This document shows positions 42,712 through 50,472 of a stretch of 64,000 nt of DNA, piece by piece. Below the pieces are notes generated by a model. The model ran no database searches, was not told the origin of the DNA, and saw nothing but the letters and a program-made list of their open reading frames with translations. How positions within the stretch are numbered: position 1 is the stretch's first letter; each line of letters begins with the position of its first letter. This DNA comes from Citricoccus alkalitolerans (lineage in GTDB: Bacteria; Actinomycetota; Actinomycetes; Actinomycetales; Micrococcaceae): the NCBI RefSeq assembly GCF_039528175.1, contig NZ_BAAALH010000002.1, forward strand, positions 930,001-994,000. The letters are read 5' to 3'. The position numbers and the translations under genes were made by a program.

Positions 42712-44328
42712 GTGACCACTGAGAGCGAAGCACGCGACCAGGCGATCACCCGCGCCGGGGCCAACACCCTCGGCACCCTGCTGGCGCGGACCGCCTCCCG
42801 CAACGGGAAGAACACGTCCCTCCGGTTCGAGGACCGCGAGTGGACCTACAGCGAGCTGGAGCAGGCGGTGCACCGGGTGGCCCGCCGGCTGCGGGACACC
42901 GGGCTGCCGGAGGGATCGCGCGTGGCCGCCTACGGGCTGAACTCGGACGCCTACGCGATCCTGTTCCTCGCCTGCGCCACCGCCGGATACGTGCACGTGC
43001 CGGTCAACTTCGCGCTCAAGGGCGAGGAGCTCGCCTACATCCTCGAGGACTCCGGCGCCGCACTGCTCGTGGCCGATCCCGCGCTGATGCCGCGCATCGG
43101 CGAGGTCCGGGACCGGGGTCGCGCGGCCGGCGTCGGGCAGCTCTGGTCGTTCTTTGCGGACGGCGGCCTCCGCGACGGCGGCACGGATGGCTCCGAGATC
43201 GGCGCACCGGCCGCGGCGTTGCTCGCCACGGCCCTGGACGAGGCGGCGCCGGCCACCCCGTTGGACCTGCCCATCGGCGATGCCGACCTGGTCCAATTGC
43301 TGTACACCTCCGGCACGACGTCCGCCCCCAAGGGCGCCATGATGTCCCACCAGGCGCTGATCTCCGAGTACGTGTCCACCATCGTCGCCCTCGATCTGAC
43401 GGAGGAGGACCGGCCGCTGGTGTGCATGCCGCTCTACCACTCGGCGGCCATGCACGTGTTCCTGATGCCGTACCTGACACTCGGCGCAACCGTCCGGCTG
43501 CTGCCGAAACCCGACGTGGCGGAGGTCCTGCGGTTCGTGGAGACCGAGCACATCGGCTCGCTCTTCCTCGCGCCCACGGTGTGGGTGCCGCTGAGCAACC
43601 ACCCGGACCTGGACACCCGCGATCTCTCCTCGCTGACCAAGGCGCAGTACGGCGCCTCCATCATGCCGGTGACCGTACTGCAGCGGCTGCGCGAACGGTT
43701 CCCGAGACTCGGCTTCTACAACTGCTTCGGCCAGTCCGAGATGGCGCCGCTGTGCACGGTGCTCCGCCCCGAGGAGCACCACGCGCGTCCCGCCTCCTGC
43801 GGCCGGCCGGTGCTGTTCGTCGAGGCCCGGCTGGTCACAGCGGAGGGTGCGTTGGCCGAGCCGGGTGAGCCTGGGGAGGTGCAGTACCGTTCCCCGCAGT
43901 TGATGAGCGGGTATTGGAACAAGCCCGAGGCCACCGAGGAGGCCTTCGTGGATGGCTGGTTCCGTTCCGGGGACCAGGCCACCCAGGACGAGCAGGGCTA
44001 CCTCCAGATCGTGGACCGCATCAAGGACGTCATCAACACCGGTGGCGTGCTCGTGGCCCCGCGGGAGGTGGAGGACTGCATCTACGAGCTGGAGGAGGTC
44101 GCCGAGGTCGCCGTGGTGGGGCTGCCGGACGAGCGCTGGATCGAGGCGGTGACGGCCGTCGTCGTGCTCAAGGACGGTGCCGAGCTGACCGCCGAGACCG
44201 TCCGCGCCCATGTGAAGTCGAGGATCGCGGACTTCAAGGTGCCCAAGCGAGTGGACTTCGTGGCCGAGCTGCCGCGGAACCAGTCCGGCAAGCTGCTCAA
44301 GCGGGAACTGCGGGCGGAGCGGAGCTGA
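42712..44328 (+). CDS. AMP-dependent acyl-CoA synthetase
   Basis: A 538-residue ANL-superfamily ligase. P-loop YTSGTTSAPKGAM, adenylate motif YNCFGQSEM, GWFRSGDQA and the hinge and catalytic Lys region KRVDFVAELPRNQSGKLLKRELR are intact. It activates a carboxylic acid, probably the substrate feeding the thiolase upstream. The GTG start at 42712 lies two bases after the thiolase stop. Acid specificity is unknown. Confidence 0.92.
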   Translation: MTTESEARDQAITRAGANTLGTLLARTASRNGKNTSLRFEDREWTYSELEQAVHRVARRLRDTGLPEGSRVAAYGLNSDAYAILFLACATAGYVHVPVNFALKGEELAYILEDSGAALLVADPALMPRIGEVRDRGRAAGVGQLWSFFADGGLRDGGTDGSEIGAPAAALLATALDEAAPATPLDLPIGDADLVQLLYTSGTTSAPKGAMMSHQALISEYVSTIVALDLTEEDRPLVCMPLYHSAAMHVFLMPYLTLGATVRLLPKPDVAEVLRFVETEHIGSLFLAPTVWVPLSNHPDLDTRDLSSLTKAQYGASIMPVTVLQRLRERFPRLGFYNCFGQSEMAPLCTVLRPEEHHARPASCGRPVLFVEARLVTAEGALAEPGEPGEVQYRSPQLMSGYWNKPEATEEAFVDGWFRSGDQATQDEQGYLQIVDRIKDVINTGGVLVAPREVEDCIYELEEVAEVAVVGLPDERWIEAVTAVVVLKDGAELTAETVRAHVKSRIADFKVPKRVDFVAELPRNQSGKLLKRELRAERS

Positions 44329-44341
44329 CTCGCTGGCGGAC

Positions 44342-44938
44342 TCACGAGCCTGCTCCCTGGCTGCCGGGCCAGTTGGCGGTCTTGTCGGCAAGCCAGTTGG
44401 TGGGCAAGATCACCGAATGCGCTATGCGGGCAGAGATATGGGGTACGACGCGTACCCCATATCTCTGCCCGCATAGCGGAGGGGGATAGTGCAGACGGAC
44501 CTCCAGGTGCTCGTCGCCCGGGAAGTACAGCTGGGCGGTCAGCTTGTGGTGACCGGGGGCATGCACCTTGAAGTGCAGGTGCGCAGGACGCCAGGCGTGC
44601 CAACCGGCGGCCTCGATGAGCTGGCCACAGGCACCATCCGTGGGGATCTGGTACGGCGCGGGGCGGACTGTGTGGATCTCGAAGCGGCCGTCCTCGTTGG
44701 AGGTCCAGGTGGCGCGCAGGTTCCATTCGGGCAGGCCGGGGGCGAACTGGGAGTAGAAGCCCAGGTCGTCCGCGTGCCACAGTTCCAGCTTGGCGCCGGG
44801 CAGCGGGGAGCCGTCCACGTCGCGGACCTGGCCGGTGAAGGTGAACGGCGTGCCCGGCTTGTCCTTGCGCATCGGGATGGTGCCGTTCCACGGGACCTCG
44901 GGAGAGTCCTCCAGATTGTCCCGCGTTCTTGAACGCAA
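44342..44938 (-). pseudogene. Catechol 1,2-dioxygenase remnant, truncated at both ends
   Basis: The open frame encodes the core of an intradiol catechol dioxygenase: GQVRDVDGSPLPGAKLELWHADD, GFYSQFAPG, APYQIPTDG, AGWHAWRPAHLHFKV and LTAQLYFPGDEHLE. All four expected iron ligands (two Tyr, two His) are there. The normal N-terminal dimerisation domain of about 100 residues is missing; the frame opens with a TTG just after a stop near 44960 and has no ribosome-binding site. The C-terminus leaves homology near 44495 and then reads through palindrome D, giving a nonsense tail. It is most likely a dead fragment of a lost catechol pathway. Confidence 0.8.
44420..44478. repeat. Intergenic palindrome D (CGCTATGCGGGCA family), perfect 27-bp stem
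   Basis: CGCTATGCGGGCAGAGATAT plus GGGGTAC pairs without error with the mirror arm across the 5-base loop GACGC. The outer arm matches palindromes A and C (A for T at one position, compensated on the other side), while the inner stem is unique. It lies about 17 bases beyond the point where the dioxygenase fragment loses homology. Confidence 0.9.
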
Positions 44939-45005
44939 AAATACTTGAACTATCTGGATTCAGAGGGTGAGGATATGAGCCTTGACCCGCAGTGCCGCGG
45001 CGGTC

Positions 45006-45812
45006 TCAGGAACCGGAGGGGCCGACGGCGGCCAGGAACCCCAGGACGTCCGGCACCACCTGCTCGGCGAACTCCTCGAAGAACCCGTGCCGGCCGCCCG
45101 GGTAGAGGCGCAGCCGGGCGCCGGTGATCCGTTGGGTGATCAGGGCGGCGTTCTCGGCCGGGACCATGAGGTCCTCGGTCCCGTGCAGGACCAGCGTGGG
45201 GGCGGTGATCGAGGGCAGGGCGTCCCAGGCATCATGGCGGTCGCTGGCCCGGCGGTGGCCCACCTGGTCCCGCGGACTCATGGTCGGATCGCCGAGCAGG
45301 GTGCTGTCCTCGGGCCGTCCGGGCCAGTCGGGGGTGTAGAAGAGCTCGTGCAGTTTGGCCTGCTGTTCCTCGCGGGTGCCCCGGGCGAGCCACTGCCGGG
45401 TCTCCCGCTTGCGCTCGTGGGCGTGCTCTCCGCCGGGGGACGTGCAGCCCAGGATCAGGGCGGTCACCCGGTCCGGGTGGTTCACCGCGAGCATCTGCGC
45501 CACCCGGCCGCCCATCGACGTGCCGAACACGGCGGTGGTGTGGATTCCCAGGTGGTCCAGGGCTGTCACTGCGTCCTCGGCGAAGAGGGCGGTGGTCCAC
45601 TCGCCCAGGTCTCCACGGCTGTGGCCGGTGCCGCGGTAGTCAACGGTGACGGTGCGGTGGGAGTCCTCGTAAGCGGTGCGGATCCCGTCCCACCAGCGGT
45701 GCGAGTTCGCCTGTCCGGAGAGCAGCAGCAGTGCTGGCGCGTCTACTGGCCCGCTGGTCTGGATGGCGAGCGGAAAGCCGTCCCGGGCATGGACCGTGAA
45801 CTCCTCGTGCAT
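45006..45812 (-). CDS. Alpha/beta hydrolase (3-oxoadipate enol-lactonase-like)
   Basis: A 268-residue alpha/beta hydrolase. The nucleophile Ser is in GTSMGGRVA, the acid in HGTEDLMVP and the His in GGRHGFFEE; the oxyanion region is LLSGQANSHRWWDG. General form is that of PcaD-like and related esterases. The ATG at 45812 has AAGGGAG. Between a dioxygenase remnant and acyl-CoA ligases it may once have served ring-cleavage catabolism; its present substrate is unknown. Confidence 0.85.
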   Translation of the reverse strand: MHEEFTVHARDGFPLAIQTSGPVDAPALLLLSGQANSHRWWDGIRTAYEDSHRTVTVDYRGTGHSRGDLGEWTTALFAEDAVTALDHLGIHTTAVFGTSMGGRVAQMLAVNHPDRVTALILGCTSPGGEHAHERKRETRQWLARGTREEQQAKLHELFYTPDWPGRPEDSTLLGDPTMSPRDQVGHRRASDRHDAWDALPSITAPTLVLHGTEDLMVPAENAALITQRITGARLRLYPGGRHGFFEEFAEQVVPDVLGFLAAVGPSGS

Positions 45813-45976
45813 GGGCTCCCTTGCTCTGGCCGCTCTGATCTGCAATGTCATCCTGCGGATCACCGGGTGTCGTGCCGCATGCGGCGTGCGATACCCGGAT
45901 CATCGCATGATGAGCGAGGGGGGTCACCCAGCAACCCGCGGACAGCCTTCGGACGAGTTCAGGCCATGCTCTGGAC

Positions 45977-47590
45977 TCAGCCCAGCAGGTCCATCGCCTG
46001 CGCCCGCAGATCCACCTTGCGGACCTTGCCGGTGACCGTCATGGGGAACTCCTCGATGACCTGCACGTAGCGGGGCACCTTGTAGTGGGCGATCTTCCCG
46101 GAGCAGAACTCGCGCAGTGAGACGGCGGTCGGCTCCGGGGCGCCCTCACGGACGCGGATCCAGGCCATCAACTCCTCGCCGTACTTCTCGTCCGGCACCC
46201 CGACCACCTGGGCGTCCACGATGTCCGGGTGTGTGTAGAGGAACTCCTCGATCTCGCGCGGATAGATGTTCTCCCCACCGCGGATCACCATGTCCTTGAT
46301 GCGGCCCGTGATCTGCACGTAGCCGTCCGCGTCCATCAGGCCGATGTCCCCGGTGTGCATCCAACCCTCGGCGTCGATGGCCTCGGCGGTCTTGTCCGGA
46401 TCGTTCCAGTAGCCCTTCATCACGGAGTAGCCCAGCGTCTGCAATTCGCCGGACTCCCCACGCGGCAGGGTCTCGCCCGTCGCGGGATCCACCACGCGGA
46501 CCTCGAGGTGAGGTCCCACGCGCCCCACGGTGCCGACGCGCTGGTTCAGGCTGTCCGACGTCGTGGTCTGGAGGGAGACCGGCGAGGTCTCCGTCATGCC
46601 GTAGCAGATGGAGACGTCCCGCATGTTCATCCGCTCGATCACCTGGCGCATCACATGCTCCGGGCAGGGCGAGCCGGCCATGATGCCGGTGCGCAGGGTG
46701 GAGAGGTCATAGGAGGCGAAATCCTCCAGGCCGAGCTCGGCGATGAACATGGTCGGAACCCCGTACAGGGAGGTGCAGCGCTCGGTGGCCACGGCGTGCA
46801 GGCTGGCGGTGGGGTCGAATCCCGGGGCGGGGATGACCATGGCCGCCCCGTGGGTAGTGCACGCGAGGTTGCCCATGACCATGCCGAAGCAGTGGTAGAA
46901 GGGCACCGGGATGCAGACGCGGTCGGCCTCGGTGTACTGCACGCGCTCGCCGACGAAGAAGCCGTTGTTGAGGATGTTCCGGTGGGACAGGGTGGCGCCC
47001 TTGGGGAAGCCCGTGGTGCCGGAGGTGTACTGGATGTTGATCGGGTCGTCCGGGGTCAGGTGAGCGGCGATCCGTTTCAGCCGGACCGGGTCAGCATCCG
47101 TGCTCGCCAGCCTGTTCCAGTCCTCACCACCGATGATCACCACGTCCCGCAGTTCCGGGCAGTCGGACCTGACCTGGGCCAGCATCGCTTCATAGTCCGA
47201 GGTCTTGAACGAGCTCGCCGCCACCACGGTGCGGATCCCGGACTGGTTGAGCACGTACTGGAGCTCCTCCGTCCGGTAGGCCGGATTGATGTTCACCAAG
47301 ATCGCGCCCATCCGCGCCGTCGCATACTGCGTCAGGGTCCATTCGGGCAGGTTCGGCGCCCAGATTCCCACCGTGTCACCCGTCTCGATGCCCATCTCCA
47401 GCAGTCCGGAGGCAACGCGGTCGACGTCGGCCGCGAACTGCGCGTACGTCCAGCGCCGTCCGCTCGGCACGTCCACCAGCGCTTCCCGCTCGCCGAAGGC
47501 GGCGACGGTCCGGGCCAGGTTCGCGCCGATGGTCTCCTCCAGGAGGGGAGTGCTGGTCTCGCCGCGGTCATGGGAGAGCTGGGTGGTCAT
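45977..47590 (-). CDS. Acyl-CoA synthetase (fatty-acyl/AMP-binding family)
   Basis: A 537-residue ANL-superfamily ligase with the P-loop YTSGTTGFPKGA, the adenylate motif CYGMTETSPVS, GWMHTGDIG, GRIKDMVIRGGENIYPREIEE and terminal Lys in TVTGKVRK. It is typical of medium-chain or fatty acyl-CoA synthetases. The ATG at 47590 is chosen as the conserved N-terminus follows; the frame is open to 47623. It lies upstream of the hydrolase on the same strand, 164 bases away. Confidence 0.92.
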   Translation of the reverse strand: MTTQLSHDRGETSTPLLEETIGANLARTVAAFGEREALVDVPSGRRWTYAQFAADVDRVASGLLEMGIETGDTVGIWAPNLPEWTLTQYATARMGAILVNINPAYRTEELQYVLNQSGIRTVVAASSFKTSDYEAMLAQVRSDCPELRDVVIIGGEDWNRLASTDADPVRLKRIAAHLTPDDPINIQYTSGTTGFPKGATLSHRNILNNGFFVGERVQYTEADRVCIPVPFYHCFGMVMGNLACTTHGAAMVIPAPGFDPTASLHAVATERCTSLYGVPTMFIAELGLEDFASYDLSTLRTGIMAGSPCPEHVMRQVIERMNMRDVSICYGMTETSPVSLQTTTSDSLNQRVGTVGRVGPHLEVRVVDPATGETLPRGESGELQTLGYSVMKGYWNDPDKTAEAIDAEGWMHTGDIGLMDADGYVQITGRIKDMVIRGGENIYPREIEEFLYTHPDIVDAQVVGVPDEKYGEELMAWIRVREGAPEPTAVSLREFCSGKIAHYKVPRYVQVIEEFPMTVTGKVRKVDLRAQAMDLLG

Positions 47591-47640
47591 GGGACTGCTG
47601 TCAGCGGGTGTGATCGGGATCACGAGGATCGGTCGATGCT

Positions 47641-48360
47641 GACTCTAGTTACTGGTCGCTAACTGGTCTAGTTGGCCTCCCCGTGGTCGCCACGTCACCC
47701 ATGTTCGGCATGATCCTGGGCTACGAGGTTCCCGACTGGGCCGCCTGGATCGCCCCGGATGCCGTGGCCGGGCTGCGGGGCCGCGGTTTCCAGGTCGTCA
47801 TGATCACCGGCGACGCCGAGGCNNNNNNNNNNNNNNNNNNNNNNNNGCGTGGCCGGGGAACTGGGCATCGAGCGCTACTTCGCCGGGGTGCGGCCGGAGG
47901 ACAAGTCCGCCAAGGTCAAGCAGTTGCAGGATGAAGGCGGCAAGGTGGCCATGGTCGGGGACGGCGTCAATGACGCCCCGGCGCTGGCCCAGGCCGATGT
48001 CGGGATCGCGATCGGGGCCGGCACGGACGTGGCGATCGCCTCGGCCGGCGTGATCCTGGCCTCCGACGGCCCCCGGGCGTGCTGTCCGTGGCGGAGCTGT
48101 CCCGCGCGAGCTACCGGAAGATGAAGCAGAACCTGTGGTGGGCCGCCGGATACAACCTGTTCTCTGTCCCCCTGGCCGCCGGCGTCCTCGCGCCGATCGG
48201 GTTCGTGTTGCCCATGAGCGTCGGGGCGATCCTGATGTACCTGTCCACCGTGGTGGTGGCGCTGAACGCCCAGCTGTTGCGGGAGGTGGGTCTACGGCCG
48301 GCCACGGTGGCCGATGGTGCCGGCGCAGGCCTGACGGATCTGCGACTGGTCAGCACCTGA
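47641..48360 (+). pseudogene. Copper-type P1B ATPase, broken by internal deletion, gap and frameshift
   Basis: Pieces of a CopB-like heavy-metal ATPase. The first piece (LPVVATSPMFGMILGYEVPDW) resembles the region of the first membrane helices, but it joins directly to the P-domain (RGFQVVMITGDAEA), so some 400 residues including the phosphorylation site are absent. After the N gap the P-domain continues (IERYFAGVRPEDKSAKV, MVGDGVNDAPALAQADVGIA). Near 48080 one base is missing (GCG-TGC for GCG-GTG-C), shifting the frame before SVAELSRASYRKMKQNLWWAAGYN and the last two helices. No intact copper ATPase can be made. A misassembly around the gap could explain part of this. Confidence 0.78.
47823..47846. 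other. Assembly gap (24 N)
   Basis: Undetermined bases inside the broken copper ATPase. By comparison with intact homologues the missing part should be about 15 bases, so the gap length is not exact. GCGTGG follows, as after the first gap. Confidence 0.99.
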
Positions 48361-48402
48361 CCGGTCTTGCCGGGGCCCTGGCCACCGTGGAAGTCTGGCG
48401 TC

Positions 48403-49731
48403 ATGCCTGACACAACGCCGAACCTGCCCGCCGCAGCCGTGCCGAGCCTTGGACCGGTGGACCAGGCCCGCGTCCTCATGCGGGTGCTGCTCGGTCCGGT
48501 CATCAAGGGGCCGATCGTCCGCAGGCCGAAGGCGGTGGGGCTGGCCGAGCGGATCGACGCGGACGCTGCAGGCGTTGCCGAGATGCAGCGGCTGCGATCC
48601 CGCCACGGGGCCGGGCCGGTCCAGTTGCGCCTGCCGGGCCGCAGGATCGCGCTGCTCCTGGATCCGGAGGACGTGCACCGGGTCCTCAACGGCAGCCCGG
48701 AGCCGTTCTCACCCGCCATGCTGGAGAAGCGGGGTGCCCTGAACCACTTCGAGCCCGGCAATGCGCTGGTCTCCTCGCCTCGGCAACGGCTGTCCCGCCG
48801 CCCGTTCAACGAGCAGGTCCTGGAGACGGAGCGTCCCGTTCACAGCCACGCCGAGCAGATGGGAGCCATCATCACCGAGGAGGTTGAGGCCCTGCTGGGG
48901 CACGCGGACTTCACCGGCACCCTGGACTGGGACGGCTTCGCGGTGATGTGGGGTCGGATGGTCCGGCGCATCGTGCTGGGGGAGGGCGCCCGCGACGATC
49001 ATCAGGTCACCGATGACCTCCGCCGCCTCCGGGAACGGGGCAACTTCTCCTACCTCGTGCCCCAGAATCGCCGGCTGCGGGACCGGTTCCTCGGCCGGTT
49101 GCAGGAGTACGTCGACCATGCGGAGCCGGGAAGCCTGGCCGAGATGGTCGCGCGGACCGAGGCGTCAGCGGAGGCCGAGCCGGTGCAGCAGATGCCGCAG
49201 TGGTTGTTCGCCTTCGACGCCGAGGCGTGGGCGACGTTCCGGGCCCTGTCCCTCCTGGTGTCTCATCCCGGCGCCGTCGAGCGGGCCCGTGCTGAGATGC
49301 CCCAGGCACCCGACTTGCCCTCCCTGCGGACCACCGTACTGGAGTCCCTGCGGTTGTGGCCGACCACGCCACTGATCCTCCGGGACACCACTGCCGAGAC
49401 GCGCTGGCGCAACGGGGTCCTTCCCGCGGGGACCGCCGTGGTGATCTTCGCGCCGTTCTTCCACCGCGACGACGCCACGCTGCCGGAGGCGCACCGGTTC
49501 AGTCCGGATCTGTGGATGCGGGACCGGGGTGACGGTGACTGGCCACTCGTTCCCTTCAGTGGCGGCCCCGGCATGTGTCCGGGCCGCAACGTGGTCCTCC
49601 TGACCTCATCCCTGGTCCTGGCAGAGTTGGTGGGCCAGCGTGATCTGGTGGCGGAGCAACCACTGGACACCGCCGTGCTGCCCGGCACCCTGAACCCGTT
49701 CACCTCCACCTTCACCGTCCGCCGCCACTGA
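48403..49731 (+). CDS. Cytochrome P450 with an atypical heme signature
   Basis: A 442-residue soluble P450. The K-helix ExxR is ESLR in TVLESLRLWP, and the heme Cys392 lies in FSGGPGMCPGRN, where the usual Arg/His before the Cys is replaced by Gly. The I-helix reads LFAFDAEAWATF, without the AGxxT acid-alcohol pair normally needed for oxygen activation, so a peroxide-driven or unusual reaction is possible. No ferredoxin or reductase gene is adjacent. AAGTCT six bases before the ATG is a weak leaderless -10. Confidence 0.88.
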   Translation: MPDTTPNLPAAAVPSLGPVDQARVLMRVLLGPVIKGPIVRRPKAVGLAERIDADAAGVAEMQRLRSRHGAGPVQLRLPGRRIALLLDPEDVHRVLNGSPEPFSPAMLEKRGALNHFEPGNALVSSPRQRLSRRPFNEQVLETERPVHSHAEQMGAIITEEVEALLGHADFTGTLDWDGFAVMWGRMVRRIVLGEGARDDHQVTDDLRRLRERGNFSYLVPQNRRLRDRFLGRLQEYVDHAEPGSLAEMVARTEASAEAEPVQQMPQWLFAFDAEAWATFRALSLLVSHPGAVERARAEMPQAPDLPSLRTTVLESLRLWPTTPLILRDTTAETRWRNGVLPAGTAVVIFAPFFHRDDATLPEAHRFSPDLWMRDRGDGDWPLVPFSGGPGMCPGRNVVLLTSSLVLAELVGQRDLVAEQPLDTAVLPGTLNPFTSTFTVRRH

Positions 49732-49734
49732 GCG

Positions 49735-49768
49735 GGCCGGTGCCGGGGAAACCTGCCCGGCACCGGCC
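49735..49768. terminator. Bidirectional terminator hairpin after P450
   Basis: GGCCGGTGCCGGG and its exact complement (13 bp) with an 8-base loop, between the convergent P450 and FMN-binding protein genes. Confidence 0.75.
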
Positions 49769-49813
49769 GGCGTCGCGCTGACCCGCAGGCATGCCGGCGT
49801 GCGGCAGCCGGTC

Positions 49814-50296
49814 TCAGAGCTCGACGGTGTTGCTCTCCCCGGGATGTGCCGGCCGGTCACCGACCATGCCCTTGATGACCTCCACGGCCGTAGCCGGCAG
49901 GCCGGGGGAGTCCCAATACTCGCCGGACTCCGGAGTGACCTTCAGCAGCACGATGTCAGGGTCCTCGGGCTTGGACTCACCGAAGAACGCCTCTGTGACC
50001 TTGGACCAGTAGCGCTTCTTGCGCTCCATGTCCCCCTCCACGGTGGCAGTGCCGGCGATCGAGGCCCAGAAGCCCCTCTCGGCCACGCTGACGTTGACCG
50101 GCTGGCTCCCGGAGACCTCGCCGATCTTCGGCGTACTGACCCTGGTGATGAACCAGATCGTGTGGTCCTCTTCGATCTCCTGGATCGCCATCGGCCGGCT
50201 GAAGATGCGCCCATCGGCATCCGTCGTGGCCAGCATGGCCACGCCCGCCTTCTCGGTCTTCTCCAACAGGGTCTTCACGGGATCGTGGTGAACCAT
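49814..50296 (-). CDS. Pyridoxamine 5'-phosphate oxidase-like general stress protein
   Basis: A 160-residue FMN-binding split-barrel protein of the general stress protein 26 type: VKTLLEKTEKAGVAMLATTDADGRIFSRPM, TIWFITRVSTPK, WASIAGTATVEGD and WDSPG. These proteins bind flavin or related cofactors; the function is not settled. GAGGAGG precedes the ATG at 50296, which is why this start is preferred over the longer open frame. Confidence 0.88.
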   Translation of the reverse strand: MVHHDPVKTLLEKTEKAGVAMLATTDADGRIFSRPMAIQEIEEDHTIWFITRVSTPKIGEVSGSQPVNVSVAERGFWASIAGTATVEGDMERKKRYWSKVTEAFFGESKPEDPDIVLLKVTPESGEYWDSPGLPATAVEVIKGMVGDRPAHPGESNTVEL

Positions 50297-50459
50297 GGTT
50301 CCTCCTCGGTGGTGTCGATCCGACAGGTCCGCGGACCATCGGGTGGGTGCGGCCAGTCCAACACAGATGACACGGAGCCCGACAGGGGTGCGGGCGAGCC
50401 TGGAGGCATGCACGGGAAGCTCCCAGGTGGAAACCGTACTCAGCTCCCCGACTGGCCCG

Positions 50460-50465
50460 TACGGT
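50460..50465 (+). promoter_or_regulatory. Leaderless -10 box (TACGGT) of the SDR-DUF2867 gene
   Basis: TACGGT, seven bases, then the ATG at 50473. Confidence 0.5.
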
Positions 50466-50472
50466 GGGGCTC

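Noticed and set aside
41423..42733. Minus-strand 436-codon frame opposite the thiolase
   Set aside because: Shadow of the thiolase gene; no family resemblance.
44342..44938. Annotation as an intact intradiol dioxygenase
   Set aside because: The N-terminal domain and C-terminus are missing, there is no start signal, and the tail is translated palindrome.
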